This document shows positions 25,101 through 40,100 of a stretch of DNA of 64,000 nucleotides, in pieces. The DNA is from Muricea muricata (Eukaryota; Cnidaria; Anthozoa; Malacalcyonacea; Plexauridae), in NCBI GenBank assembly GCA_963855995.1, contig OY979719.1:6882001-6946000 (forward strand), written 5' to 3'. How positions within the stretch are numbered: position 1 is the first letter of the stretch; every line of letters starts with the position of its first letter. The notes beneath the pieces were generated by a model. That model made no database searches, had not been told where the DNA came from, and worked only from the letters and a program-made list of their open reading frames with translations. The translations under genes were made by a program, and so were the position numbers.

Positions 25101-28100
25101 CTCACAGTTCGAACAAATTTGCTTGTTTTGAAGCTGCGTCGTCGAGCCGCCTCGTCGCAGATCGTAAACTCTCTATTAATGTCCGTTGGACGAACTCTTC
25201 CTAATTCGTACAGGATTTTTGGACGCCTGTTTTCGTGGCAGGATAATGGACCATTCCCCTATTAGACTACCCTTTGAACTCGGAAAATGTATTAGTACAG
25301 TCGGAAAAAGCATCCTTATTTTAGTAAAATTGTGCAGTTTCGTTGAAAAATATAGTAAAATGTGGAAGATATAGTCTCGTGAAGTTTGCGAATTTTGTAT
25401 ACTTCTTAACTATATGTTACTGCAAACTGAAACACCCGTATTTTCCATATTTTCACTAGCGAAGATATGAAAAAATATGTAACGCGTTTGTATTCCCGCG
25501 AGATTTCTATGTTCTCTGTTCCGGCTTGATTTTCTCGTGTTGAAAACCACTCGAAAATAATATTCATATTATCGCGCCATTGTGTAATATCCTCATGTCT
25601 TATGCACGAAGGTTTAATAGCACATTGCAACACAGTAGAGTATACAAAAGTATACAAAATTTGCAAATTTTACTGCACTATACTTTCCACATTTTATAAT
25701 ATTTTGCAACCAAACTTCACACTTGGCGTGTTTAAATGAGTTTTCCATACATACATACAAATATCCATGCATACAGGTTGCTCACAAGTTGTTTTCGTAA
25801 TAAGACGCTGTTACACTATGTTACACAACTTTTCTCGCAACGAACTTTCTTTAAAAATTGGAGTTTCATGATCAGGGATGTTACACGGTGCAAAGTTTCT
25901 CGGAACTTGTCTTGCAATCTCAGTATAGAGGCTGGGATCTATTTTTAAACAGCGGGTTTCTAATGGTGTCACGACAGAAATATTGCGAGACATGTTGCAA
26001 GAGGGATGTCACGCTGTGCAATGACTAGAAAATGCGTTGCAGCGTTTCGGCAATCTTTGCGAAAAGTAGAACCTGATTCTACTTCGTGCGATGCTTCTTT
26101 CAAGAAAAATGTTGCGTGACTTTATGATTGCGAGGCATGTTACATCTTGCAATTTCGCTTGCAACCTGTGTCGCAACAAAATTGCGAGACAAGCTGCGGC
26201 ACAAGTTGCTTACTGTAACAGCGCCCTAAAGCTTGCTCCACTTGCAAGATTGCTTGGTGGCATCATCAGGCTTAGCAAAGTTGTTTTGACATGTCTGATG
26301 CAACCACACAACAATAGGTAATGTTTACAAACCGACTGACCGTTGTGTATTAGTGTAGATAAGACGAGCGCTTTACACGAGTACCTGTATACACTGATAT
26401 AGAAGGGACACAAATTTTGTACGCTAGCTCAAACAGTCCTGTTTTGAAATTACATTTGAAAAAAAATGTTAAAAACTTAGAAAACCGCCATTAAACTTGA
26501 TGATTTTGATTATGATTCTGTCTCGGCGTATACAGATATTGATCAAACATGTATTTCTTTGAAATTTTCTTAATGCATTATTAATGAGTTTGATCATTAC
26601 ATACTATGCTGCTAAATACGCAACGTGACACGGCACGCTTGCTAGAGGAGAAATGGATACCAGCGCAATATTTCATGAAATATGCCGTCGACTCTGATTG
26701 GGGCTTACGTTTGATGGCTTCCATCTTGTAGATGTACAAGACTTTTTATATGTTGCGACTGCGGTTAGTCTGATGATAATATTGCGATAAATCGAATTAT
26801 TACCCAGACACTCATATTTATATGGATTTCAAGGTACTAATCTTCGGATTATGTTCTGCAGTACATTGCTGGCAGAGTAGTTTTACAACGATTGTATTTA
26901 CACTTCTGAGCGTTCACTTACGTTTTTATGACCAGGAATAAAATCATAGATGCCGTTTTCAATCTGTTTCCTCCATGTACCGATATCATCCACTTTAACA
27001 TGGCCCAGTCCCGCATGCCATATCCGATCTTCTAAGTCCAGTGTTTGATCTCTTAAACTGGCCTCGATAAAGTCTTCCATAGTCTTGTACAGCGCCTTGT
27101 CAACTGTTTGGTTCTGAGCTACTCTGGCCTGCGGTTTCGCCTCTTCTCGTCGCCGCTTGTTCTCGAGCTTCAACGAGTTATTCTCTAACCCTTTCACGAT
27201 CACATCGTACGACTCAATCAAAGACTCCCTCAAATACCTCTCGCGATATCCGCGAGGATTCAACGACCTTAACAGTTGGTCTAGGTCGTCTTTCGTATCG
27301 ACATAAGACCACCGCACGACCTCTCTGCTGCTTAACTGAGCACAGACCTGTTCTCGCCTCAAGCTCAATTCTCCAGTATTTAAGACGCAGTTTTCAGGCA
27401 GACTTTCTTGAGGTATGTTGTATAGCTTGAGAATACGGCACAAGTCCTTTTCTCGCTCGATCTGTTCCTTCGATAACGACATGATACTCGAGGTGGGATT
27501 AGGGATTGCAGTGGTCGTTGAAGGACCAGGAAGGTCTTCTTCGGTGCTCACGGATGTCGTGTCACTGTTGCTCTCGTCATCGCTTATCTGAAATAACACA
27601 ATGACGTTATACTCTAAGATTAAAAACGACGTAATACATGAACGTCTGATGTGACGCAATATATTAACTTCAAAGCGAACCTCTGTGTATCGGTCTGTCT
27701 ATTTATTTATATATTTAGCTTTGCGATGAGGGCAGGATCACCAAAACAGCGCGAGACTATCACTGTGGGAGCATTACCCAGCCCACCCCGACAACACTCC
27801 CAGTGGGAGGAAACCAGAGTACCACTGGTCTGAAAAATTTGACTGGATAGACCAATCTATTGATCTCGAAGAGTAGGAAGAGATATTGATATGACATCAT
27901 ACGTTATTGACAGATAAATTCAGGGGAAAGACCATTGATGAGATCTACGCAGCAAAAAATGAACAATCTGTTCTAGGCTGATGAAAACAGCATTGTACAA
28001 TGTTTTGCTGCCCACATTGTTCAATGTTATGAACAATACTGTTCAGCATTGTTAGCCAGCAACTGCTTGGTCCAGTCTCGGGTTGGAGTTCAATAGACCT

Positions 28101-31100
28101 TTCCGGTAATTACGTCACAGCTAACACTGTTTTCAACTTAGGACCACCTTAAATGCAGTTGATTTTAAGTTTGTTTCTCACAGGCTATAGTTAGACGCCC
28201 AGAACAGCCTTCGTCAACACATTCATAAAAAAGAATTTGGGATTTTGACTATTAAACATGGAAATAAGCTTAAACACGAAAACAAGGCTGAGGGGTCATG
28301 GCTCCTCAGCCTTGGTTTCGTGTTTGAGCTTATTTTCACATTTATTGGTAAAAATCCAAAATTTTTTTGTGCATGTGTTGACGAAGGATGTCCTGGGCCT
28401 CTGACCATAGCCTGTGAGAAATACACTTAAAACTCACTCTATTTAAGGTGGTCCTATGTTGAAAACAGTGTTAGGTGTGACGTAATTACCGGAAAGGCCT
28501 ATTAACATTAGAGATTATATAATTTATTATAGTGATACCTCATGAAAAACAAACCTCAACCGTATTTTCCTCTGGGTTCAAAAGTTTCGACAAATTCGGA
28601 TCATTGTCTTCGATAAATAGGCCGTGCAAAGAATTGAACATCCAGTAACGACGAAATAATCTGTCCGAACCAATCGGTTGAACGGCAGACATTGACTGGC
28701 TTTTCTTGAACTCTTTTAGAAACGCTTTTTCTTTCTTTTTTAAATTTTCTTTCCTCTCTCTTCGCTCTGCCTCCTCGTTAACCTCTGGTTCGTTGCCTTC
28801 CGCTTCAGCGACAGGTCCTTGAGATCTTGTGTATGCCTTTATCTCTCCGTTGTCGTTTTCATTCAACGTTGCTATCTCCTCTTGTTTGCTGCTAAAGATA
28901 AATAAGACATTTTTAAACTCATGTTTCACCCATTTTCAAGACATTACAGAAGACACCGGATTCCTTTTGGTAGGTTCCGGATTCATAATACTGGATCTCG
29001 TACTCCGGACGCAGAATTCGTTTACACAGGGCGATAGGCCTTGAAATAACGAAGCGATCTCACTTTTAACAAAAATGCTAATATCGTTATAAATAAGAAA
29101 GACCAATATATGTATTATTAATTTTATTGTAAGTAGATAGATGATTGTATGGTTGTAAGTATTATTTGAATTTTAAGGCTTCAGAGATTTTACAATAAAT
29201 CTGAGTACGCTGCTTAGTGCATAGGCGGCCCAATTCAGTGTGTAGTTTCATATAGAGATCAGTGCGCACATCAACACACTTCATACATTATATGAAGTGT
29301 GTTTATGTGCGCACTGATCTCTATATGAAACTACACACTGAATTGGGCCGCCTATGCTTAGTGTGAGACTTTCTGAACTGTATTAAAGCAACTCAGTTGC
29401 AAGCATATATATTTTTTTTAGCAGGTCCACAACTGCTTTCAGCTGCCACTTTGTAAAATCTGCGCACAAAAAATGGAGAGTAAAGTACCGTATCAAAGTT
29501 TAGTCACCAACTCCTCACGCTCCGATCACACGAGGACTATCAAGACTATCAAAAGTTTAGAATTTCACACACTTTCCCCTTATTATAACCGCAAATAATT
29601 ATAACCGTTTTAGAATTCATTCAAGTCTCATGACCAGTCAATGGGGTGAGAAACATTTGAACCAGTTCAAGTCGGTAGGAGTCAAGAGAGCTCGTGATGC
29701 TTACTGGTACTTCAGAGAAAACAGTTTAGAACTGATACAGCTAGCCACAATAATAAAGTAGATTTCCACCTATAGCAATGTCGGGCCAATAAGTTCTAGC
29801 ACGTCTTAAAAGAACGGATAGAGTTATCGTGTTTTAAGTTATTTTTTCTAAGATTTGTACCTTTGCTCTGCTTTAGTTTCATAGGTTTTGCTTTCTTCAG
29901 CAGGTTTATTTTTCTCCTCTTTCTCTTTGGCTTTCTCCTCCATGCGTTTTCTATACTTGGCAGCTGCTGCTTCTTTGTCTTTTCTCTGATCAGCCCATTG
30001 TTCTTCTTGCCACTCGCGTTTCGCCTTACGAAACCTAAACAACAATGTCGGCATGAGGTTGTGAAAGTTTAACAACCCTCGGAAACTTTGCTAACCTCTG
30101 GCTTGCAGAACCTGTTTTCATGGTTAATGTCAAGTTGTTGCTACACTTTGAGCCTGACAGATCTAGGTTATTGTTCCATTCATTCGGTTTATTTCAACCT
30201 CCATTCCACCACCTCCACTTATCTAACCTTTACCTGTGCCACCACTACAGGTACTCCACCTCCCTCTCATCTCCACTTGACATCGCCTCACTTTCTCCTT
30301 CCCTTCAGTGGACAATAGTAGACCTCCACAGTAAAACCAAACAGACTAGACTCAAACCTAACACCTCAGGTTAGTAGTCTTACCTCACCTTATCTCACCT
30401 CACCCACCTTATCTCACCTCACCCTATCTCACCTCACCTTATCTCACCTCACCTTATCTCACCTTATCTCACCTGACCTCACCTGACCTCACCTGACCTC
30501 ACCTGACCTCACCTGACCTCACCTGACCTCACCTGACCTCACCTGACCTGACCTGACCTGACCTGACCTGACCTGACCTGACCTGACCTGACCTGACCTG
30601 ACCTGACCTGACCTGACCTGACCTGACCTGACCTGACCTGACCTGACCTGACCTCACCTCACCTCACCTCACCTCACCTCACCTCACCTCACCTCACCTC
30701 ACCTCACCTCACCTCACCTCACCTCACCTCACCTCACCTCACCTCACCTCACCTCACCTCACCTCACCTCACCTCACCTCACCTCACCTCACCTCACCTC
30801 ACCTCACCTCACCTCACCTCACCTCACCTCACCTCACCTCACCTCACCTCACCTCACCACCTTTTCACCTGCACCTAACAGCGCTACCACCTCGCCCACA
30901 CTCGGTTCACTGCACTTCACTTCTGAGTGGTAAATAAAACAAGCCCTACGACGCAGAAAGCATTATCAAAGAGAAGCATTATCACCTGTCGAAGCCGTCA
31001 TCAATGATGTCTCTTGTAGTGGCATAAGTCAACAACTGGGCACACAATGTCTTCAATATTTTCAACTTCTCTACAGCATTAAGATCATAGATGCTGCCAG

Positions 31101-34100
31101 TCACTAAGGCTCTCATGATGCCGTGTTCATGACGACGAAATGCTACGCCAGCGTCATCAGAGAAGGTGAAGCCACCGCGTCTTTGCCAGCGGTACAAATC
31201 ACCATCGGCACTCGAAACTAACCGAGTGTAAAAAATTTGAATGTTAAGGCTTAAACAACAGTTCAAAGTAGGCTGCTGAGTTAGAGGAGTTCTCAAACTC
31301 GGCTTCCAAGAAAGAAAAAAAAATCCTGAATTGTGTACTCACCAAGGCTTGCCCCCGACGACAAGAAATGCAGTCTCAAAATCTCCGAGCAAGTGAAAGG
31401 ATCGAGAGACAATTCATGAAGATCCCTTCCTTGGTATAACTGCGCCCAAGCCGCCGCCATTGCTGAAGAGGCAGAGATTGCCTTCTTGACTCGAGTCATA
31501 TCATCATTGTCTTCATCCTCCTTCCGCTCCTGTGTCGTTTTCTTCACGTTTTCTTCGTGATCTATGTCATCTAGCCCCTCATCTTAAATGGAGTAAGAGT
31601 ATATAAATTCTAGTGTTGGTTTTTTTTTTGGTACACAAAATCATGCCAAAGATCTTTCCCTGCCTAAAACGAACTTTAATGTTTCAAGCTATGGCCCTTC
31701 ATTCGGAAGTTAGTTACGAAGTTACTAGGGAGGTTTAGATTTAAGCACGAGTACGAGTTCAAGTACGAGTTTGGAGAAGTGGACTAGGACCAGAATTGCA
31801 AAAAGCGTTCAACCTTCCTCCGGGCAAACTCTCAAAGTTTGTAAACCTTCCTCAAAATGTTGAAAAGTTGGGCTTCCCAAACTAAAGATCAGAATGAATC
31901 TTGAGAGTGAATCACTATTTTTTCAGAAAAAAGGCATGATTTCTGGAATATATCATCATCTATTAATTTTTTGTTATGTTAGTGTTCAGGATACATAATG
32001 TAGTCTGTTGACATAAAAACCTTCCTCACTGACTGCCCATTTTGCAAACCTTCTTCACGGGTGATACCCGCATACCTGTGGCTTTTTTGCAACTTTGACT
32101 AGGACCAACTTGATCTCGTACTGATCAATCAAATTACTGTTTAGATGAAATCATAGTCAAAACATAGATGAGTACAAAATAAAACCCAAATGACGTATAT
32201 ACATGCTTTGGATGGTGATTTTTTCCCGCCAAAATACACAATACTGACGTCACTCGTACTTGAACTCGTACTCGTGCTGAAATACTACCGACTCCCGACG
32301 GCCAGTGTTGGATCGAAACGAAGTCTGTTTGTATTGTTTGGACTACGCGCACGTGATAATTGCAAGTCCTCTAATTGAAAAGCCAACACATAAATATAAT
32401 GTACAGAATTTTCTCAGTAAAAAATTGTCTACACAAAATGGCAGATTTCGAAGGGCATTTTGGCTTGTTTCAAGACGAGGAATTTCGCGCGGTTAAGAGC
32501 TCGTCGATATAATGTACAGAATTTTCTCAGTAAAAAAATTGTCTCCACAAAATAGAAGATTTCCAAGGGCATTTTGGCTTGTTCCAAGACGAGGAATTTC
32601 GCGTGGTTAAGAGCTCGTCGATATAATACACAGAATTTTTTCAGTAAAAAATTTATTTGTTTCCACAAACTAGCAGATTTCCAAGGGCATTTTGGCTTGT
32701 TCCAAGACGAGGAATTTCGCGCGGTTAAGAGCTCGTTTTTATGATGTACAGAATTTTCTCAGCAAAAAAATTGTCTCCACAAAATGGCGGATTTCGAAGG
32801 GCATGTTCTCTCGTCCCACGGCCAGGAATTTCGCGCGCTTATTGCTTGTCGCACGGAGAAGCAAGACCAATTAAGGTGGATTTCCAAGGGCACGCTCAGT
32901 GAAACGTAGAGACACGATTCTAGAACCGAGTAAGCATTCTAAATCAATTATTCGTTGGTCCAACAATATTTTTATCGATACCTTGCACCACTTCTGACTC
33001 TCCCGAAGGCCGACGCGTTTATTCGAACACGTGCACAATGCATTCTTCAAAGTTCAGCTTTTTGAATAATGGGTTTTAAGAGGTATGTTGCAACTCTTTT
33101 AATTGAAAACCTAGTCTCAATGTTTGTACCATTTTTTAACTTTTATAACCCTGAAAATATTGAGGTCACGTTCATGTACAATGGAAACTTGCATAATAGA
33201 CTAAAGGTCGTACTAGGCAAAAAGAACGAAATCGTTCACTACAGTTAGAAAGAGCATCCCAAAATTAGTAGAACTGCAAAGTTTGGTGGCGAAATGTTGT
33301 AAAATACGGAAGATATTGCCCTGCGAAGTTTGCAAATTTTGTATATATTTGTATTACGCGCGGAAAAAGTTACCATTTTTGAGCTAAAATTGCGGCGAAA
33401 ATGGTAACTTTTTCCGCGCGTAATACAAATATATACAAAATTTGCAAACTTCGCAATGCCATATTTTCCGTATTTTACAACATTCTGCCTCCAAACTCTG
33501 CAATTCTACTGATCGCAGGATCCTCTTTCTAGCTGTAGTAAAAGATTCTGTTCTTTTTGCCTAGATCGAATATTAGTCTATTATGCAAATTGTCCATTGA
33601 TTTTGCTAGTTATGTTTTTCAATTAAAAGAGTTGTAATAACCTCTTATTGACCAAGTCTAGGTCTGTACACAGAAGTATCGGACAGAGATTACTATATGG
33701 AATTAGGACTTCAAGTGATGCATTTGTTTTTTAACCTCTTTCATATAATAAATTATTTATACGTTTAGTCTTCTTATACGCCACAATGTTTGTATTGCCT
33801 TGGTAATGCAGCTTACTTACGTTTCAATATGTGGTTTGAATTTTCTCTTACGTTTGCCTGTTGTGTAACAGTTAGCTTTGTTTTTTTGTTTCAAAATGTG
33901 TTGTTCTTTCGTAAGTTTTAAATCGCGCAAAAACCTTTGAAAAATTACTCGCTAACGGTTTTTTATCTTAGAATAGTTTAACAAAGTGTGCTATCGTAGT
34001 ACTTGTACTATTTTGCAACGGACATTCCTTCTTTTGTTTCATTTCGTCAAAAATGTAAATCATCAATTCATTTGAATTTTCCCGTAATAGGCCGCCAGTT

Positions 34101-37100
34101 CATGACGGGAAGGTACATAATAGACCGCTGAAAGTGCTTATCAGCCAATCACAGGCCAACTGTGTTCACCGGAAGTGATGCTTGCCCTATAATAATAAAC
34201 CTTTAAACCCATCATACAATCCCGTTTTTTTAAAGGAGGGACTTATTCACTCACCCTCTTCTTCCTCGGCATGCGTTGTCAAAATGGAAGAGAGAAGAAA
34301 TCTGACGATGTCGTAAAATGATCCTTCAGCATCGTGTTCCGTTAGAGCATCTTCTAAGATGTCTGCAAATTCAACAAATGTAGCATTTTGGTATTAGTGG
34401 AATGTTTGACTAAGGAATTAGGTCTAAGTCGTTTGTGGTATACATAATTCGGGCAGGGATTGTCAGCAATTTCTGCAGCTCAGAGCATTTTACCATGATC
34501 GCAAAGGCTTATGTTCAATTGCTGCCGGAGGACCTATGGTTGAGAAACTTTTTCTCAACTGTTTCCGACTTGTGCATGATTTCTACTCGAACATTTATCT
34601 TTGAGAATGTTTTAAAAAAGTCTATGTTAAAAGTTATGTACGGTACTTTTAGGCGCTCAGCTATACAGTTTCTTCACAGTCCTGAGAGTGTGGACATTAA
34701 ACTTATCATTAAAATGCATTCATGTAATCATGTCATGAGCCAACCATGGTGTTGGGAAAGTGCATTTCCAAGCCAACGATGCCAAGAGTTGATATTTACC
34801 TAAGGTTATGCCGTCAGGGAAATCTTGTTTAATACCAAAGAATTCTCCGAAGACACAGAGAAACTCCAGAATCATAATCATATCACCAAACATATCTGGT
34901 GGGAATTTACTCTCCACCGGTACAGACTTGGGTAATTCCTAAAACAAAATGTGATTGGATTACAGTGGCAACCCAGTCCTCATGAGAAGAGTAAAAGTCA
35001 ATGGCTCTGCCGAGAGTCCTGGGTTTCCTCCGGGTACTCCAGTTTCCTCCAACAGGGAAAGTTGACAGGGTTACATTATGGCTGGAGTGACACGACCTAC
35101 AGCAAACACCCAACAACGCACATCTTGTAACAATTCTGTCAACAAGTTGTCTTCGCACTGTTTGTTTCAAGTTGACAACAAGTTTGGAACAAGCTAAACA
35201 ACTTGCAACAAACTAGATGTAACAATGTTGTTACAGCCTTGTTACAATCTGATAATCTCGCATGCCTGTTACAAGTTGTTAGCAACACAAGTTGTTGTTT
35301 TCTTGATTACAAATTTGAAAAGAGCACTTAAATTCATAACATATGTAGCTTCTTTGGTAGAATTTTTGAACTATTAAACGAATCTATGTCTGATGAGGAA
35401 AACAGCCATCTTATGATGCTGGAAACATTTGAGAGAACTTATGGGGAAAACATATGGATATTTCACCGCCGAAAAAGGCACTTAACACTGATCTCAGCGT
35501 ATTTACTTTCTTTCTTCCAATGCCTATTTCCATTGTGAGTGTTTATATGAATTGTCAACAATATACTACCAAAACAATCACCTTGTTATCATCGAGATCC
35601 AAGTCGTCTTGCGGGACACACCAATGTAGCAGAAACATTTTCTGTTCCTTCAAAAGTTCAGATCTTTCTAGTCGAGCCTAAATGCATATAAAGCAGATAT
35701 TCACTTTAGACCTTATGCATACACTTAAATAGCTTGTTATTAAAGGGTCCATAGAGAGCGTCTTAAAACCACAGGATTAAAGGAAGGGTGTCACACCATT
35801 TTGAGTAAACCTTTACCACGAGTGATAAAACTCTGTAAAATCCAGCCACACGGTAGCTCACTATAAGGTCGTAGCCTTCACTCTTACGTTGCTTAGGCAT
35901 ATTTCCTCCTTGCCTGGTCTGGATATAAACTCAGGGTAACACCAAAAACGTTGTCGTTTAATTTTTAAAATTAATTTACTAAACGTCACCTTATCTCTTT
36001 CTTGTTTTCTCAACTCTTTTTCTTTTTCTCGTTTCAACCTGTATTCCTCCTTTATTCTTTGAATTTCCTCCAGTGTCAACTTCGGTTTCTCAACTTTTTC
36101 TTTCTCGTCCTGAAAGACATTTGACCATTTTCAAGAAATATCACTAATCTTGCAACGTTTTCATTTTTCACAGGAGAGGTACTGGAATCAAGAAGTTTAA
36201 GTGGGGTGCAAGCGGTGCAACGAGCCGTTCTTGATACCTCGAGAGGGCATGACATGTCAAAGCGGGGGTGGGGAAGTGGTGGGGGTAAACGCTTTCAAAA
36301 GGGGGTAAGGAAAAATTTTGGGGTCCCCCCTCTGACCCCAAGAAAATCCGTCTATGCTTAGAACTAAGCTGAATTGCAACGGACAGTGAGTGAGCAAAGG
36401 TTTTCTAAGACATATTAAACTCCGTTTGGGGATGGATTTTCTGTGGAGGCGGGGTACGCCCTGGCCAGAATGGGCGGCACAGGTGGCGTTATACATGCCT
36501 TTACAATCGCGGGTTTTGCAGGTAGACTTGGGTTTAGTGTTAAGAGGAATGAACACGCTAACTCTACTGGTGCCACCTATGTACCCCCTACATTGCGTGC
36601 CTTGTTTCTTGCAGTGAAATATTTGATCAACACCTTTTTATCCTTCTTTGCTTGTGCTGTCAAACCAGCAGCCCTCTTATTTTTTTCATCCTTTTTGATT
36701 TTTTTCTTTTTCCCATTATCACTCTCACTTCGCTTTCGTTTCTTGGAACTTTTCTCCACAACAATGTTGGCATCGTCGACGTCAGAGGAAAGATCAAATT
36801 TTGCACGACATTCATCCTGAAATAAAAAAAGAAGTGACCTTCTGCCTTGTGTGGAGACTCTGAGATATATTACACGTCAAGTTCATATAGGCAATTCTCA
36901 TGAACCTCTTAAAATTAGTAGAATTGCAAAGTTTGGTGACGAGATGTTGTAGTCAGTAGATAACGGAAATACAGGGTGTGTAAAAAAACAGTAATCGTAC
37001 TTTGGAGTGCTCTAGGGCGTTCAATATTTAGCAAACAGAAATATTTTTTTCATACTTTGAAAGACCAGGCATTTAGCGTTTGAATAACACCATTTTTGTA

Positions 37101-40100
37101 AAATTTGAAGACAAATTGAGTAAATGTGAACCAGATAAAAATTGCCGGTCGAAATCGCATTTTTTTCCACCGTAGGGAATAAGCATTAAAATTGACAAAT
37201 TTTAGCTTGGATAAGTAAAATTAATGCATCTTATAAGCGACGTCAATTGTTTCTCGTACCAGATGAATGATTAATGCCCTTTTCTTTTCTTCAGAGATAA
37301 AAATATGCGATTTCGACCGGTTATTTTCATTTGATTCGAATTTGCTTAATTTTTCTTTAAATTTCCCTACAAAGATTGACAATTGAAAGCTTAAAGCCAG
37401 TTCCGTTCGACTGTGAAAGAATGATTTCTGTAGATTAAACAATGAACGCGTCAGAGCACTCCAAAGTTCTATTACCTTATAGACTCTGTATTGCCCTTTT
37501 TCCGCTATTCACAATATTTTGTCACCAAACTTTGCAGTTCTACAAATTTAATGGCCCACACAGACCAGACGAGATTTCGCAACGCGACGCGATTTTTCAA
37601 ATCTTAAAAGCACATAATTAAAACCATCAACGGAAAGAAATGTACGTATGTGTGGGCCTTTAAGATGCTCTTTTTAGCTGTGTTGAAAGATTTTATGAAC
37701 ATTGCCTGGGTCAAAATTTAGCATATCATGGAAATAAAAACACTTGTTACTAGCAGATAGCTTGCAGTTGATGGCACACATACAACAAGCAGTATTGCCT
37801 AACACCAGGGAGAAATAATGAGCTATACTGTAACATCAGCTGACTTCAAACAAGCAATACAAATGGACCAGGAATCTCCCAAATCCTGTCATTTGGTCTT
37901 TGCTCTCCAGCAGGGCTCGAAATAGAAAAAAAAATACGACCTGCCAAACAAATACCATCTAGCCTGTGATTTAATTTTTTTACCTGCCAAAAATGGTGAG
38001 GTCTCGCATGTTGTAGAAATGAATGTTTTCATGATAGGGATTAAATTTTAGTTTTATTTCTCTATACTAAACTGGTATATTTGACAATATTTAACTGTAG
38101 TAATCTTGGATTTAAGTGCAAATATGCTGTACTAATATATTTAGACAGCAAAACGATCTAGATTTCTACTGAGCATTTAGTCAAATCATCAAACTAATAT
38201 GATTGAATTTCACTTGCTATTTTTTTTTACATTTGGCAGTCTAGTTTTATTTTCGCCTGCAATCTAAAAAATATGACCTGCTTTTGGCCATTGGCAGCCT
38301 GCTATTTCGAGCCCTGCTCTCCTGTGCATGATATAAATATACGCATGTGTACAATATATAGTGTGTTATACGTAATACCAAGCCCATAATATCACCAGTA
38401 AGCCAGTGATGATGGAAACCAATAATCTACAGATCCTGCCAAGAAAATATGGGCAGCTATATGCACAAGAGATTTTATACTGGTATTATACTCACTTTAA
38501 CTCTCCAGTATCCAGGTATGTTTCCTTCCCCAGTACGATGGCACATCAATCTTAACAGTAACTTGAGTTTCTCACGTGAGAAGCTTCCTTTTTTACGACT
38601 ACAACACAAAGAAAATAGTTTTTCTTTATTGAAACTTTATAACCAGTATTTAATTAAAAAAATACATACAGTGTAGTATTTTAAGAACAGAATAAAACCT
38701 ACCTTATGCAGGATTGTTTTACAGTAATCATCTCAGGAGTTTTTGATGGAGTATTCCTTTTATTTTGTAATTTCACAATATACTGGTAGCTCTTAGCATC
38801 TGGCCAACTTGAATTCTTTTTTGAAGTGGTTGGACTTTTCACCTCTGCTTGTCCATTTTGACCTTCCTCATCACTCAAAACAACAACATCTGGCTTGCCA
38901 GGAAATTTAGTACCTGACTTGCTTGGCTTCCCCGATGATGATTTCAGTTTGTTCTTTGATTTAGGTGAGTCAAAACCATTCACAATTGTTGGTTCAATGA
39001 CATTGTGTATATAGCCAACAAATCTGAAATTTTTCAATTTTCAGTTAGCCAAAGGATGTGGTCAGATAAAGCCAAAGTGTACAGCCAAACTAGCACACCT
39101 AGCCAAATCCTATGTATGCACATACTCAGGATATATTCGGAGCGAATATTAAAGGTTATTGACCGAGTGTGATCAAGGTCTGTACTGTGAAATATCGGAC
39201 TGAGGTTTTTTAGTACGAACTGAGTGAGCGAGGTCCGTACTAAGAAAACCTCAGTCCGATATTTCACGGCACAGACCTCACACTCAGTCAATAATACTTT
39301 AATATTCAGAGTGAATATATGTTGCTGGATCTCTCTATATATAAGCAAGCTTGCCAAGCTAATCATCAACAACAGTACCACATGACTCATTTCTGGTGAA
39401 CCAAAAAATAAATGACCTCTTCCTATGGAGGAAATTAACAACACACCCTTTACTGATATCCTAGACAAGTTTAAGACATTCTTTAGACAATTCACATTCC
39501 CTCTGTTGGTCGGTCATGGATCTATTTTGGAACGACCCACTCACAATGTAAGATCCCCAAACTTCGGAAATTCGTTGTGAAGTTCGAAAGTTCATTTCAG
39601 AATTCACAAGCAGATTTGTAGACTAAGCATTCGATTGGCTCTGTCCAGGGCCAATCACAGCCTTTGTTTACAAATCAGCTTGTGAATTGTAAAATAAACT
39701 TTTGAACTTTGCATCAAATTTTCAAAATTTGCAACAAAGTTTGGAATATTTTAGTAAAAAGTTAACTGAAAACAACTGTAGTAAAAAATAATGCTCAAAA
39801 CACAAGAATGGATGGTGGCATAAAGAACTACTAATTTTGGAAAAAAATACAAAAATAAGAATGTTGCAAAAAGCATATCCCAATAACTAATTAATATGAT
39901 TATTTTAGATTNNNNNNNNNNNNNNNNNNNNNNNNNNNNNNNNNNNNNNNNNNNNNNNNNNNNNNNNNNNNNNNNNNNNNNNNNNNNNNNNNNNNNNNNN
40001 NNNNNNNNNNNNNNNNNNNNNNNNNNNNNNNNNNNNNNNNNNNNNNNNNNNNNNNNNNNNNNNNNNNNNNNNNNNNNNNNNNNNNNNNNNNNNNNNNNNN

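Noticed and set aside
32429..32668. Repetitive minus-strand frame in a BAZ1A intron
   Set aside because: Explained by a 114-bp tandem repeat whose period is divisible by three.
37221..37442. 73-codon minus-strand frame as an extra BAZ1A exon
   Set aside because: It lies inside the nested mariner-like element, and exons 4 and 5 already join in phase 0.
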